DNA of 64,000 nt from Gracilaria domingensis (GCA_022539475.1 VCMS01000147.1:62001-126000), one strand, 5' to 3'. Counted from the stretch's first letter, positions 43,170-54,420 are shown. Notes: generated by a model from the sequence alone, not told the origin. A program made the numbers and translations.

Positions 43170-43277
43170 GCTACCTCTTGCGCATGGCAAAAACCAGAGG
43201 GCACTATTTTTGAACATTGCAGTATAGAGTGACTACTCGCGTTTAGCCTTTTGCGAGTCGTGCCATGCGTGGGTAGC
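43170..43277. repeat. Long stem with inner hairpin (segment D)
   Basis: gctacctcttgcgcatggca (43170) pairs with tgccatgcgtgggtagc (to 43277). Inside, actcgc...gcgagt makes a second hairpin. Different sequence from A-C but the same style. Confidence 0.5.
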
Positions 43278-43537
43278 ATCATACAGAGTACGGCACTAAT
43301 AAACTCGGCAATACATCGTGACCGCTCCCTGTATGTACAAAATCTTAGTGCTACGACTTCTTTCGTTTCCGATCCATCTGACGTTTACAAAATCTGGGGC
43401 ACTCGTTGGTAGTGAGTCCAAGATCGCAAATCGTAGTTTTAGTTTTTTCGTCATGGGTCTACATTTGAATGACTGAAAGCTTCAAACTGTTCTTAGCCCC
43501 GAGATCGGTTTGAAGATATGGACATTTACTCGTAAAA

Positions 43538-44386
43538 CTATTCGCCTAAATCCCGCGCTTCTTGAATACTCCTTCGTAGATAATGAAGTATGCGTCCAAA
43601 ATCTGGAGGACGTTGAATCAAGAATTCCTCGATCAAATTTGGAACACTAGGTGGGATAGAACTGCCACGTGCCAATCGAATATTTTTGACTCTGAAGAAG
43701 ATACGTCCAACCTGCTCCCAAACCCTTTGAGAGGGATGTAGCCAATCTTCACGCGAAATATAGTCTTCATCATATTCAGCGGAAATCGGATCGTACGAAA
43801 ACATTCGAAGCATAAGGTCTAAAGTATCCGCTATATCTGCGACTTGGCTCAACGGCGTCAGTGCCCCAGACGATCCAAAGTCGATTAGATATAAATTGCT
43901 CTGATTTTGACCTTCTCCAGCTTCTAGTACGTTACTTTCCTCAATATTACCATGTGTTATACCCCTCGCATGCATTCTCTGCAAGGTTTGAAGGAGCCGA
44001 TAGGTGATTTTGAGTATAGCCGAACTCGGAAAATTGAAGTTCGCTCTTTCCCATTGTTGTGCTATATCTGGCCCGAAGGCTGTGATGATAATGAACGAAA
44101 TATCATCATGGGATCCAGATTCAAGTAAGGTAGGAACGTTTAAACTGGGATCTCTGTCGTTCAATGCAAAGAGCACATCTCTTTCGTTCCGCATATTCTG
44201 GCGGTGGATAGCCAACTCTGAGTGTGAGGGACGGGTTCGATGAGGAACAGCAAATTTTATGACCACGTTTCTGTGTTGATGCTCTGTGTCCGAAACGGAA
44301 TGCACACTTCCGCTCAAGCCAGAGGCCATATATTCACCAACTCTCCAGCGTCCAAAAACTATGTCGCCCAAAAAATTTTGGCTCAT
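43538..44386 (-). CDS. Casein-kinase-1-like pseudokinase
   Basis: A 282-residue protein from ATG 44386 (MSQNFLGDIVFGRWRVGEYM); an upstream ATG adds 26 unlikely residues. The glycine loop is SGLSGSV, the ATP-binding Lys is Lys44 (VVIKFA), and the DFG motif is intact (LIDFGSSG, 169-171). The catalytic loop reads ITHGNIEESN where active kinases have HRDxKxxN: the catalytic Asp is Asn147 and the loop Lys is Glu149. It is therefore predicted inactive in phosphotransfer but still able to bind nucleotide. The overall order fits casein kinase 1. The frame is intact, so a scaffold role is likely. No partner is visible nearby. Confidence 0.7.
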   Translation of the reverse strand: MSQNFLGDIVFGRWRVGEYMASGLSGSVHSVSDTEHQHRNVVIKFAVPHRTRPSHSELAIHRQNMRNERDVLFALNDRDPSLNVPTLLESGSHDDISFIIITAFGPDIAQQWERANFNFPSSAILKITYRLLQTLQRMHARGITHGNIEESNVLEAGEGQNQSNLYLIDFGSSGALTPLSQVADIADTLDLMLRMFSYDPISAEYDEDYISREDWLHPSQRVWEQVGRIFFRVKNIRLARGSSIPPSVPNLIEEFLIQRPPDFGRILHYLRRSIQEARDLGE

Positions 44387-44646
44387 CTCTGATTTTGGCG
44401 GTGTGCAAATGTGCGTATGTTTAAATGAGCAACTTGTATAATGCAGAAGATAAAATATTTGCACTTTCTTCTTTCGTTATATATACAGATTTGAAACAAG
44501 GAGAGAAAATATCGTGTGCCCCTACGCGGGGCTTAAGCATGACTTTTCATGGGCGTGTACAGGGCCGATTCTTTGTGGAAGAGATATATCATATCTTGAG
44601 TTTGGCTCGTGTTCATGGAATGTAGAAAAGTATGAACTACAAATGG

Positions 44647-44791
44647 CTTGAAATTTAAATTTTCAGTGACAGCAACACGAACGTGTAACACGTGGACCAA
44701 CTTCCAGGAAGTTGGTCCACGTGGTACACGTTCCCGTCGACACAAGTTCCACGATATAATAATACTATACTAAACGAATTTAAATTTCAAG
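44647..44791. mobile_element. Foldback MITE-like element, 145 bp
   Basis: Outer inverted repeats cttgaaatttaaatt (44647) and aatttaaatttcaag (to 44791) enclose an inner inverted repeat, gtggaccaacttcc/ggaagttggtccac with flanking cgaacgtgtaac/gtacacgttcc. No coding capacity. Confidence 0.6.
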
Positions 44792-44815
44792 TGTTTTCTA
44801 CTAGGAAGGAATCTG

Positions 44816-46170
44816 TCATTTCTCGCCGCCGCTGTGTTTCCGTAGAATGGCTGTGACACGTGTGACAGAGTTCTTCCCGCCGTCAACGTGTAGAACCGCC
44901 TCCGTCTTCGTACTGCCCTCCTGCTCCGTAACATTACTCCGCTCTTCCGCCCACCGCCGCAGAATGTCCTGCTTGCCAAACACCCTGTCGGGCATCTTCT
45001 TCCAGGCCGCCACCGCCGATACCAGCAGCTGCGCCACCGTCACCACCACCACCCAGCACACAGCCAGCACGATGCCCCACCGTCGCCGTCACCCGCACCT
45101 CCGAGTTTGCAAACTCGTACTCCTCTTCCCACGCCGTTCCGTTCCGCAAAGGCAGCGAGATTTCGTCGCCAAACCTGTACGCGATAGCGTACTTGTTCAG
45201 GTTAATCGCGTCCTGCGGGAACACGCGAGCGAGAAACGCGTTGAACGTTCTCGCGTTCGCTTGAGAGTCGGGTCGCCCAGCGCGTATTCCGTTGAAGTAC
45301 CGCGGGATGCGTGTGCGAATCTCAAACGCCACCGACGTGCTCCATTCGCGGCTTGTACCATTCGCACCGTCCGCCCCGCTTACGCGAACAAAACGTGAGC
45401 CGTACGTGAGCACGAGAGTGCTGTTTTCGTCATGCCCGTCAACGCGCCCTACTAACTCAACGATTTCCATGTCTTGAGACTCAACACCGGATACGAACCC
45501 GGTGCACTGCACAGCAGTTCCGCCCACGTTCTTCTCAAATAGGAACGCGTTAAACACCGAAGAGGGCGTAGCAGACGAAAGCGCCTGAACCTCGTCGTCG
45601 GAACTGACATTCAGCACCATCAATATTCTGCGTTCTCCTGCAGCGTCTTGATGAGCTCCAGCGATTCGGCAGATTGCTTGCTGGTCACGGAAGCAGGATA
45701 GATACCCTTGCCTTCGTAAATTTTGTTTTCTTCTACGGGCTCGCAAAGCACACGCAGTCTGCTGTTCGTAATTCTATTGTCCTCATCAGTCCCCTGCACC
45801 ACGACGGGGCGATAAAACCGATATGTGCCGTCTTCCAGTTGTACACATTCTTCGGCGATTAGTGCTACGTCAAAAGGGTCGCCAGTTGTGAGCAACTCAT
45901 CACTCGTGCAAATGCCTGTTCTGTTTTCGACGCGCATGATGGTGCCTGAACCAGCGTAGCGGAGGGCTTGCCAGTCTACGGCGTACTCGAGAGCAAGCTC
46001 CACCGTGTACGCCACGGCGGTGATCAACAAAAGCCCCAGGGCTGGGAGAACATAACTCTGAGTATGTTGTACCGGTCTATACGATAACTTGCGACAGAAA
46101 CCGACTGCCCGCGGTGGAGACTGAGGCGACGGCGGAAGTGTTCAATGCCGTCAAGGCCCTTTCGCACGAT
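44816..46170 (-). pseudogene. Two-pass membrane protein gene with frame changes
   Basis: Minus strand. The first part has an N-terminal membrane segment (LPALGLLLITAVAYTVELAL) preceded by a basic stretch (CRKLSYRP), then an ectodomain-like region to 45620. The next part, in another frame (about 45620-45075), continues with NVSSDDEVQALSS and ISLPLRNGTAWEEEYEFANS. A third frame (about 45070-44816) supplies a second membrane segment, IVLAVCWVVVVTVAQLLV, and a tail. The pieces are colinear and about 390-400 residues in all, so one gene with two frame changes is the simplest reading. Upstream, another frame to 46461 looks protein-like and may be an earlier part. Family unknown. Confidence 0.45.
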
Positions 46171-46653
46171 GACATCACTCACAATATTTAGAACCAAGTA
46201 CCTAAGAATGTTGAAGGAGCTCACATTGATATTGGTCCGAATCGTCATGTCGTGAACAGAAATGCGGGGAAAGCGTCGTGTCGGGCAGTTAATGTAAGTG
46301 ATTGGAAACGTGAAAGGTCCTGGATCGGAACTCTGTCCTATATGCTCACGATTACCTAACGGGACTCCCCGAACGGAAAGCCCCGTCAGACAATCATAAT
46401 CATATACGCCCCCATTAATGAAGGTGTATGCGTCTGATGTGCGGTCACCGCCGAGCTCCATAGATGTCCTACAGTCTCAGAAATGGACTTTTTAGCTTTT
46501 CTACAAATCAGCTTCTTGTGTCATGTATGACGGACAGCAACAAGAATAAAGAAAAGTATCTAAAGATAAATTGTGAACCAAAGCAGGGAGATTCGGGCAT
46601 TGGCAACAAACGGCAGAAGCTAATAATATCTCGAGTTAAAACATTTTAGTAAT

Positions 46654-48240
46654 TGAAAACGCCATTTCAATGATGGCGTCGGCGGTTACAGCCAAAGAAG
46701 GCAAAAAAGATAAAAATAAAGTTTGGTCTTGTAGAGTACCAGTCCAATTGGACAAAAAAGCACTAGCGAAATATACGATAAGAATAGAGTTTGCTGTCGT
46801 AGAGTACCAGTCCAATTGGACAAAAAAGCACTAGCCAAATATAAGCTTACGTAGATAGAGTACGGCAGAAGAGAAACAACAAAAGCACGAACACAAAAAC
46901 AAAGAACTAAGACCAAACAAAAGACAAAAAGATAAACAAAAACAACGAAAAAATTACATAAATTAAGATAAAAATAAAATTTTATATTACCTCGACTAAA
47001 AACATTGTGTCCCCTCTAAAAGATAGTATTATTTTTTGTTTCTCATTTCGCACTTTGACGGCGGCTCCTGTAGTGAACGCGTAGATCATAAGGTTCAAAT
47101 AAACGGATATCGCAAACCCTGCGGTGTATGTCCAGCTCGGTAGAGTTAACATAGAGCAAAGCTCTGCAATGGCGACGTAGTGCTTAATATACTGCAAGCT
47201 GGGGCTGGCTTTGGACCTCGATGTCACAGAAGCTACAGCGTGTAAAGATTCTCTTACGCAGCAGAGGGTTATGACGGCGCTTCTCTCTTAAGGTAGCTAC
47301 GAGAAAATTATGAATCTCGCAGGCTCGTGATAATGCTTCACAGCGGAATTCTTAATGTGCGGAACGGAATTGGGGATTTCTTCAATTCCCTTTTTCGTGT
47401 TGACCACGGACGAATACTGGCTGTATGAAACGGAAGATCATGGAATTTGACATGAAATAAACGAAAAATTAGTAGTCACACAAAATCCCAAAAGAGCAGC
47501 TGCAAACAACTTACTTTTGAATGATAACCGCAGGGCCGTAGGTCTGTAGGAACCTTACGTCGTATCACCAAGTGTGTGTTAAGCAACAACAGGTTCAAAG
47601 CAACACTATGTGAGAAAAGAAATCGCAACACGAAAAAAACAGTGAGATCAGAGACCTGGACCGTGACGAGAGGCGATTAGGCGTTAAAAGGCCGGAGAAG
47701 CCCGCACGATTACAAACGAACGGAGAAAAGCGACAAGGAAGACAACCGCGGGTGATACAGAAGAAAAAGCGATAACAAAGACAGAGATAGCAAAGAAAAC
47801 TTCCACGGAGAAGACGGAGAGACGGGAAGCCAAGTAGAACGGAGTTCGGGAGAGAGAGTCACCCCAGGACAAGGCCAACCTAACCGTAGGGTAGTGCAAA
47901 CTCTTTGCTGACTCACAGAAAACAAGCCCAGACGAAGGGCTGTGTGAGTAGCAGTAAGCGTTAGGGGGCGGTGAGACCAGAGCGTCAAAGTGGGAGAATG
48001 AGAAAGGTTGAGGATTAGGGGGGGAAGGTTGAGACGACAAACAAGAGAAGAGATGAGCAGTGAGGGTGGGGGGATGTCGTCGGAGGGGAAGTAGTCTGGC
48101 GGGAGTTGAGTCAAAGGTGACCGCTCCGGCCCTTTTATGCACAACGGCACCGTCGATTCCAGCGAGGAAACAACGGTGCGGTTAGCAGGGCCAATGATGA
48201 CGTCATATCCACCGCACTAGCCAATAGAAGACGTAGTGAA
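46654..48240 (-). mobile_element. Old solo LTR of the 30-kb Ty3/gypsy family
   Basis: On the minus strand it matches the 1.9-kb LTR. Its end (46654) reads ...CGCCATCATTGAAATGGCGTTTTCA; SIYVSLYLASA and NWTGTLR are recognisable in one frame, and the second zinc-finger region (DLRVHYRSRR) near 47060. The C/T-rich leader and the promoter-like tgcataaaaggg (near 48140) are kept. The far end is not exactly placed. No internal region adjoins. It is much diverged and broken, hence old. Confidence 0.75.
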
Positions 48241-48499
48241 AAGATATTTCCATGCATATGCCGTGAAAACGTAGACTGCCCGTGTCCATTTTTTGCACAC
48301 AACCGAATCGTCTCGCGTCAGTCTTGACGAGTCGTCAACATGCCATGATGGAATGGCATGGCTGCCAACACTCGCCATCATGGCACCTCTTGGAGTCTCC
48401 CCACGTGGCGACGAGGCTCTTGAGGCTTTACAAAGTCATCTCAGACGCAGCTGCTCTGACGTCATTTGATGTCTTACCTATCAATCCTACCTATCAATT

Positions 48500-48913
48500 A
48501 TGACGAGTCCTACCACCACCGAGGCCATACGAGTTATGTCGGACACCGACACGCGGTCGTCTGCAGCAAATCCTGCCGTTCTTGATATGGAGGCCGTGAA
48601 GGAAGTCGCTCAACCCGGCCGCAATCCTATTGCGCAAGACGCGACGCACGCCGTTCCGGAGGACGTTGTTGGTTTTGGTTTCTTACGTGAGCTCATCGAA
48701 GAGCTAGAGACACACCTCCGTCGCCTTGGGCAAGGGACGGACGGAGCCAGCCCGCACGTGGGCATCCTGAATGACCTCATTGGTCAGATGCCCACTTTAT
48801 ACGTGCGGGCCCTGTTGCGCGGAATACTGTTCACGACGCATGTGCGTCTTATCAATGCGGCTCGGCTCCTCGTGCCGCTCCTGCGCTTATTGAAGGAACG
48901 CCTCGGCAAATAA
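48500..48913 (+). CDS. Small helical protein of unknown function
   Basis: 137 residues from ATG 48500 to TAA. The N-terminal 50 residues are Thr/Ser/Ala/Pro-rich and probably disordered. The rest is helical: FGFLRELIEELETHLRRLGQ and, at the end, TTHVRLINAARLLVPLLRLL, an amphipathic, possibly membrane-associated or dimerising helix. A 12-bp direct repeat, ctacctatcaat, stands just upstream (about 48474-48497). No family recognised. Confidence 0.5.
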   Translation: MTSPTTTEAIRVMSDTDTRSSAANPAVLDMEAVKEVAQPGRNPIAQDATHAVPEDVVGFGFLRELIEELETHLRRLGQGTDGASPHVGILNDLIGQMPTLYVRALLRGILFTTHVRLINAARLLVPLLRLLKERLGK

Positions 48914-50044
48914 ATTCTGCATTGGCGTGTTACACGCGCCAGTTGATTTTTCTTTGCCACAGTAAATATATCGTTTTCAAATTTTAGTGTTATTTCAGTA
49001 GAACATTGTTGCCTTGACATGGTTCGTGCCACGGCTTATGAGATTCGGTTTGTGTTTTAATTAACGCGTAGTGTCAGCCTAAAGTATGCACTATGTAGTG
49101 CACAATTTATCTTTTTCCGAGGAAAGATACCGCAAGAAGTAAACCGCACTCACTAAATTAAAGCTGTCATATCTTCTGTACTACACATAATATAAAGGCC
49201 GAAAGTAGCAAAAAAATCGTTCTTTAGACTACAAACAGTTCCGCAAAGTGAAAAGTTACGCGATCGAATGAGTTTTTTATTTTGCAAGCTTATCTGTGCG
49301 AGATATACCGTTTTAGAGAGGATATATCGTTCATTCCTTGATCGAAAATAAGAAAACGAATCGATGGTAAGAAAAAGTAATGTGTCTACTGGAAAGATTT
49401 GCTGCACTTCTGTGGTTCCCAGAAAAGGAGTTTTAAAGAACCAATGATTTTATAAAGTTATAGGTAATCTAATCTAAGCAAGAAGCGGAACTTCGTGCTG
49501 GAAAACAGTCAAAGAATGATGAAGAAGATTTTTCACGTCAAACTAGAGCAAACGTGGCCTTACAAATTGAGCAGTAGGATTAACGTTGCTAGCGTGTTTT
49601 GAAATATATTTGAAATTACAATTTTTAAAATATGTTCCAAAAATGCTTCCTTTGAGTTTAACACTTATGTTTACGGCATGGCGCTACATAATATTACACG
49701 TTGTGGGGGTTCAAACCTGCATCTTCCGGTAGATGCGGTACCAAAGGTACCGGTGGTACTCAATCACGGGGAAACATCTTTTCTATTTGGGCATTAGTCA
49801 CAACACCGCGTGCCGAATGGCAATAGATCTTTTTAATCAAGAGAAAACGGTAGTCTTTTTGAAACAAGATAAGGCAGTTGCTCCTTCTTTGTTTAATTAG
49901 CGCGACACAGATGGCGCTATTTTGAAACAGCGTGTCAAATAAGAGAACGAGCCAGACCCGACCTCTTAGAAGTCTAGCTTATTTCGAGCATGGCCCTGTT
50001 CGCGCTCATCGATCTTCACTAAACCAATCACCTCGAGTGCGACG
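48914..50044. other. AT-rich intergenic stretch
   Basis: No gene supported. At about 49717-49760 two hairpins stand side by side (gcatcttccggtagatgc and ggtaccaaaggtacc), in the style of the 41-43 kb segments. It presumably includes the promoter of the next gene. Confidence 0.45.
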
Positions 50045-50758
50045 ATGTCTTCTCCTTCCCATTTTCCAACACTGGAAGACATTCAAGAACCACTAGCACC
50101 ATCCGCGCCATGCGCACCATGCGCACCATCCGCACCATCACCAGCAGTGCCAACGACGCCCACTGCGCACAAGGCATGCGATGTCCGCCTTGGATCCACT
50201 CCCGAAGTCACACTGGCGTCTCGTGATTCGCAGAACGCACGTGCGCTACAACGTTTTGTCATGAACAAGATCGAAAAGGAGTGGATCCTTTGCACGTTAA
50301 TCGCGCAGGGTGCTCCTCTCCAAAAACTCAAAACTGTGGAGAAAACTTGCGAAAGGGTAGCAAACAGCGCGAGATCTCGTCATGTTCCAGACAGTGTTTT
50401 GGTTCATGAGCATAGCAGCTATGGTATGTGCTGGCGTCGCGATTACATGAAATGGATCACCACAGAAAATGTTCGGAACACTGTTAACTCTGTCAAGAAC
50501 ATGGTCAAAAGAGTCGTTATCTCGGATGATACAAACGGCCTTAACGACGATGGGCCCATCGCTTTAGCGCGAAACAGGGAAAACGACGCTCAGCATATTT
50601 TAGATCAGGCGGTACTCGAATATAAGCACGAAACATCTAAAAAAGTGCTAACTACAGATGACAAAGCAGAGCGCGTACTGTCCAGAGCGCAAGAATCTGG
50701 TGTAGAGCAAAACGTGCTCGCCCGATACACGGGGATTGTTTTCATAAACCCCTGGTAA
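50045..50758 (+). CDS. Protein of unknown function with Ala/Pro repeat
   Basis: 237 residues from ATG 50045 to TAA 50756-50758. The N-terminus is acidic, then comes a short repeat APSAPCAPCAPSAPSPA. The remainder is helical and charged (FVMNKIEKEWILCTLI, TENVRNTVNSVKNMVKRVVI, ILDQAVLEYKHETSKKVL). No membrane segment or signal peptide. The uninterrupted frame and its composition argue that it is real. No family recognised. Confidence 0.5.
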   Translation: MSSPSHFPTLEDIQEPLAPSAPCAPCAPSAPSPAVPTTPTAHKACDVRLGSTPEVTLASRDSQNARALQRFVMNKIEKEWILCTLIAQGAPLQKLKTVEKTCERVANSARSRHVPDSVLVHEHSSYGMCWRRDYMKWITTENVRNTVNSVKNMVKRVVISDDTNGLNDDGPIALARNRENDAQHILDQAVLEYKHETSKKVLTTDDKAERVLSRAQESGVEQNVLARYTGIVFINPW

Positions 50759-52680
50759 GGATGATTCCTGGTACTCGGAAGGTATGAGTATTGGCCCACG
50801 AATGGGATACTTTTTGGCAGTATTGAGGTATGGCACCCTGAGGGGTCGGCCATGACCTGGCGCGGATGAGTATTGGTCGCGTGTACGCGTGTGTAGGAAT
50901 GGGTGTGTTCACACATGTCTTGTTATGATTGTCGGATATTTTACTGGCCGCTGCTGTGGAGCAAACTCGGAGGAGTGAAACCCACCAGACTGTCCGAAGG
51001 TCCGCTCTCGTGAGAGATGGCAGACCAGTGACAGAACCCTCTGTACCACCGTAACTCGGTTGTAAGGCCGAAGTGGCAACTGGCTATACCTACAGAGGTG
51101 CTAGGCCACGTCGTGAGGAAACGATGAGAAACTCCAGGGATGGGGTGGTATCGGCAACGATGAAACACGACCAACGACAGGTGTAGTCCCGAGAGGGAAA
51201 GCAGCAGAAAAGAACAACCAAACAACACCCACACGCGACGGGTAGGGCCTCCTCGGCACTGTGCCCGGAGCGGGGCGAGATCCTCCAACGGTAATGCACG
51301 GGTTTCCGTAAACACGGCAAAACTCTATACAGAGTCGGATCACTTCGTAATCTAGTCCTATACCTCCTCGGTACGACCCTCAGGTCCCGACATCAACGAC
51401 AGATGTTCCTCAAAGGTACCGAGAGGGTAGGACCACCGTAACCAGACGTGGCTATACTCGCGAGAGTGATAACCCACGTAGGCGGTTGGCGCCAGAGCCT
51501 CACTCGTGTAGAGTCCACTCAGGAGAGCGCTACTCGACAAAGAGTTCACTTAGAAGTGCTCGGGTTGACTTTACAAAGGTGCTCGCGACGACGAGGTCGA
51601 GTTCACCTAAATAGGTCTAAACTAACTATGTACACGTGGTGCACACCCGCAGGGGTGCGTACACGTGGCTAGCCCAGTGTTAGGCACCTCAGGTGCACTA
51701 CCTATTGTCCCGTAACATGCACACACACGGTGGTGTCGTACACGCGTTCACCTAGCGGTATTGGCCAGCAATGGCAATCCTGATTACAGGTAACTGTGGG
51801 AAAGCCATTCCAAAAGTAACCGCCAAAATTGGGTCCAACTCATAACTCTTCGAGTGCATCCTCCTATACTGATCCCCTAAGTATATGAGTCGCATCATCC
51901 TGATAACCACGCAAATTGCGTTGCTCTACAGCTGCCGCGGGTTGTCACGTGCACCACGTGTATGGACCTGCTTAGGTGTGCACTAGATTATTTAATTTAG
52001 TTTAACTAATTTATCGGTTACGATATAAGAGGTGACCTCCCGGTCACCTCCTCCTTCAGTAAAGGGTAACCGAGTTGGGCTCTGAACCAAGTTCGCCTGC
52101 GCGAAGTGAACAACTCCCTCAGGAGGGTCACCGCGTACGGTACGGATTGGATTCATCCCTCGGGATCACTCAGGCAATACTGATCATTGTGGCTTTGCCT
52201 TCGGGCTTATTTATTCCGTGTCTTCGGACTTTCTGTTTCTTTTACTGTGCAGTTGTACTGCTTTCACCACAATTGGTAGCGTTTCCGTCTCTGTATAAAG
52301 TTGTGCCGCGTGGGCTTAATACAAATCGTCATCTCCCGGCGCCGGGTCTGTTGCCGTTTGCCGCACGTCCCGCCGCGGGATTCCTCTCTTTTCCTCCTTT
52401 GGTTTCCCTTCCTTTCCCCTTTTTGCCTAGGGCTTACACCGCTGTACGGTACCTCCCTCCTCAACCATTCCGTCGCTTTTCGCCGGATTCCTGGATCAGC
52501 CCCGTTCACCCATCAACCTCCGTAGGTATATCCCGTATCACGGGTGGTCTTACACCCGCATTATCCGTGTTCGGAGGGCTCACCACTGAGTTCACCTCGT
52601 CTAGAGGGCAAGGACTCGAACACCTTGAGAGACGATCTCATCGCTGGGGTTTTGCTCTACATCTCGAGCAGAGAAGGCCA
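50759..52680. other. Hairpin-rich non-coding stretch
   Basis: Many short stem-loops crowd 50940-52060: ctctcgtgagag, gtacacgtggtgcaca...gtgcgtacacgtgg, ggcacctcaggtgc, gtcacgtgcaccacgtg and ggtgacctcccggtcacc. From about 52180 to 52500 the plus strand is C/T-rich, like the leader of the 30-kb LTR. It could be an LTR or untranslated region of an unknown element. Open frames here look like chance. Confidence 0.4.
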
Positions 52681-52681
52681 A

Positions 52682-53078
52682 TCGGGAGAGGGAAAGAAGT
52701 GACACGTTTGAAAAGAACAAGAAACGCCGAGAAGAAGCCCGTATAGCACGAGAAAAGCGTGGAACAGCCGCGGAATTGCAGAATCTGCGAGCACTAACTC
52801 GGATCGCTAACGCAGCAATCGCCAGCGAATCTCTCCAACGCAGACAAAGCGAGCAGCTCGGTATTTTGGTGGACCTGTTCGCTCGGAGCAACAACCTGCA
52901 GGCAGCTGAACCTGATACTCGTCTTTCACTCCCGCTACCTGCAGATCCGTTGACGATGGACCCGAAACTTGGGGAAATTTCTGAAGTCCCGTCGAGTGCA
53001 GTGAATTGTGGCTCGGATCAGATGTACACCGCATGTGCCTCCTCCCGCACCGGCACAGTCGAGCAGGAAGCATCGTAA
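52682..53078 (+). CDS. Coiled-coil protein, probably the Harbinger accessory gene
   Basis: An open frame without a clear ATG gives a basic coiled coil (EKNKKRREEARIAREKRG, AAELQNLRALTRIANAAIAS, LQRRQSEQLGILVDLFARSN) and a loose C-terminus ending at TAA 53078. PIF/Harbinger elements carry a second gene for a MYB/SANT-type protein, often ending in such a helix, and this frame points tail-to-tail at the transposase 140 bp away. The DNA-binding domain itself is not recognisable, so the 5' part is probably lost or spliced. Confidence 0.4.
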
Positions 53079-53217
53079 AACGAGTAATAACTATTGCAAA
53101 AAAGGAGGTACGGCGCAGCTCGCGAAGCGTGCTCGCAAAGTCCGCAACTTTGCCAGCCGTAGGCAAGCGTTGCGAGGGACTTGAAGGGAGCCACGCTCCG
53201 CGCGAGCACAGGAAGTT

Positions 53218-54420
53218 TTAAACTTCGCTTCCATCATCTTCAGCTCTTTCGAGTGCGGTTAGTTTGCCCTCGTACCGACTGCGAAGCTGCAAAGCATACC
53301 CCCTTCTATCGAATTGCCAGTTACATAGCATTGCGGCGGTAGTGTAGGCGATGGGAAACAAGCCTTTCTCGAACGGCCACCTACCCAGAAATAAACGAAA
53401 CCGGTTGTTGATGTATCCTATCCCCCATTCGTTCACCATGCGCTGTTTCCGTATACAGTTGTTGTACTCACATCTGTACATCCACGACGTGCTTTCGTTC
53501 TCTTTGTACGGCACAACAAGATCGCCTCTCCCCGCAAAGCACATGTCGGTCATCCCGTGCTGTCCCGACGACAGATACAGACTTGGCTCTTGAAAAACTT
53601 CAGAAGTAGTGTACATGTTTTGGTCGCTCTCTGCTCCTTCATCGGAGATTTCGATACGTATGAAGCGACCAAACAGATCGCAGAAGACCAAAACAGAGAA
53701 CGCATGTGCTTTTTTATAACCATCATAAGCACGCTCTTGTTCGTAGTTGTTTCCTGGCCTCCAACGTTTGTTCTTCTTACCATCCAAGAAAAACGCGCAC
53801 TTCGGAAAGCCAATAATCAAACCCTCCATTTCCTCCCTACAGTTCTCATCAGGCCAACGGATAAGCTTCGGTTCTTGCTCTTCCAAAGTCTGGTAAAGGG
53901 CATACAGGACATGACGAAATTAACTCGACACAGTTTCTGTCGAAACACTGTAGGCGTATGCCGTTTTCTCGATACCACAACCTCCTTCGTTGGACCCTCC
54001 CAAGATATCCAGAAACAGAAAAAGCATTTCTTTCGTTGTCAGACTGCGACGGCGCGCAATTCGAGTTTGATCTGAAAACTCACCACGGACGTCCATGGCT
54101 TGCGCTAGTTTTGTGTGCACCATATCATGAAGGGCGTCGAATTCTGGTCTTTTTATATGCACTGTCTGCTGAGAAAGATTTATATCGGGGTCTTGGTCGC
54201 AGATATCTCTGTATATGTTGCTTTGGAGTCGTTTGGCGTAAAGCGCCTTCACCCCTGTCAGCGAATTGCCTCTTCCGCGTCGGTGTTCAAGATTGTCATC
54301 TGTCTCTGTTAGACAGGAGGTCGTGAGGGAGGCACCGAGAGCCGTTCTTTTGTTCACAAGAGTGCGAGCGTGGGCCGCAGTTTGCGACATCTGCTCCAAG
54401 AGCAGAAGGGGAAGAATCAA
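53218..54420 (-). pseudogene. PIF/Harbinger-type DDE transposase, split into two frames
   Basis: The N-terminal part (54420-53920) has helical DNA-binding-type sequence (LTTKEMLFLFLDILGGSNEG, KTAYAYSVSTETVSS). It then stops at about 53920, and the DDE part runs from 53886 to 53218: CAFFLDGKKNKRWRP (Asp), YKKAHAFSVLVFCDLFGRFI, GAESDQNMY (Asp), then TDMCFAGRGDLVVPY and MVNEWGIGYINNRFR (Glu). The order fits DDE_Tnp_4-type nucleases. The change of frame near 53890-53920 could be a short intron or a break. Plain DNA transposon. Confidence 0.7.

Noticed and set aside
49700-49730. tRNA, because of a B-box-like ggttcaaacc
   Set aside because: The T-stem does not pair and no A box or acceptor stem fits on either strand.
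52075-52746. A 223-residue Pro/Phe-rich protein
   Set aside because: The composition follows the C/T-rich strand, there is no homology I recognise, and the region is hairpin-rich non-coding in character.
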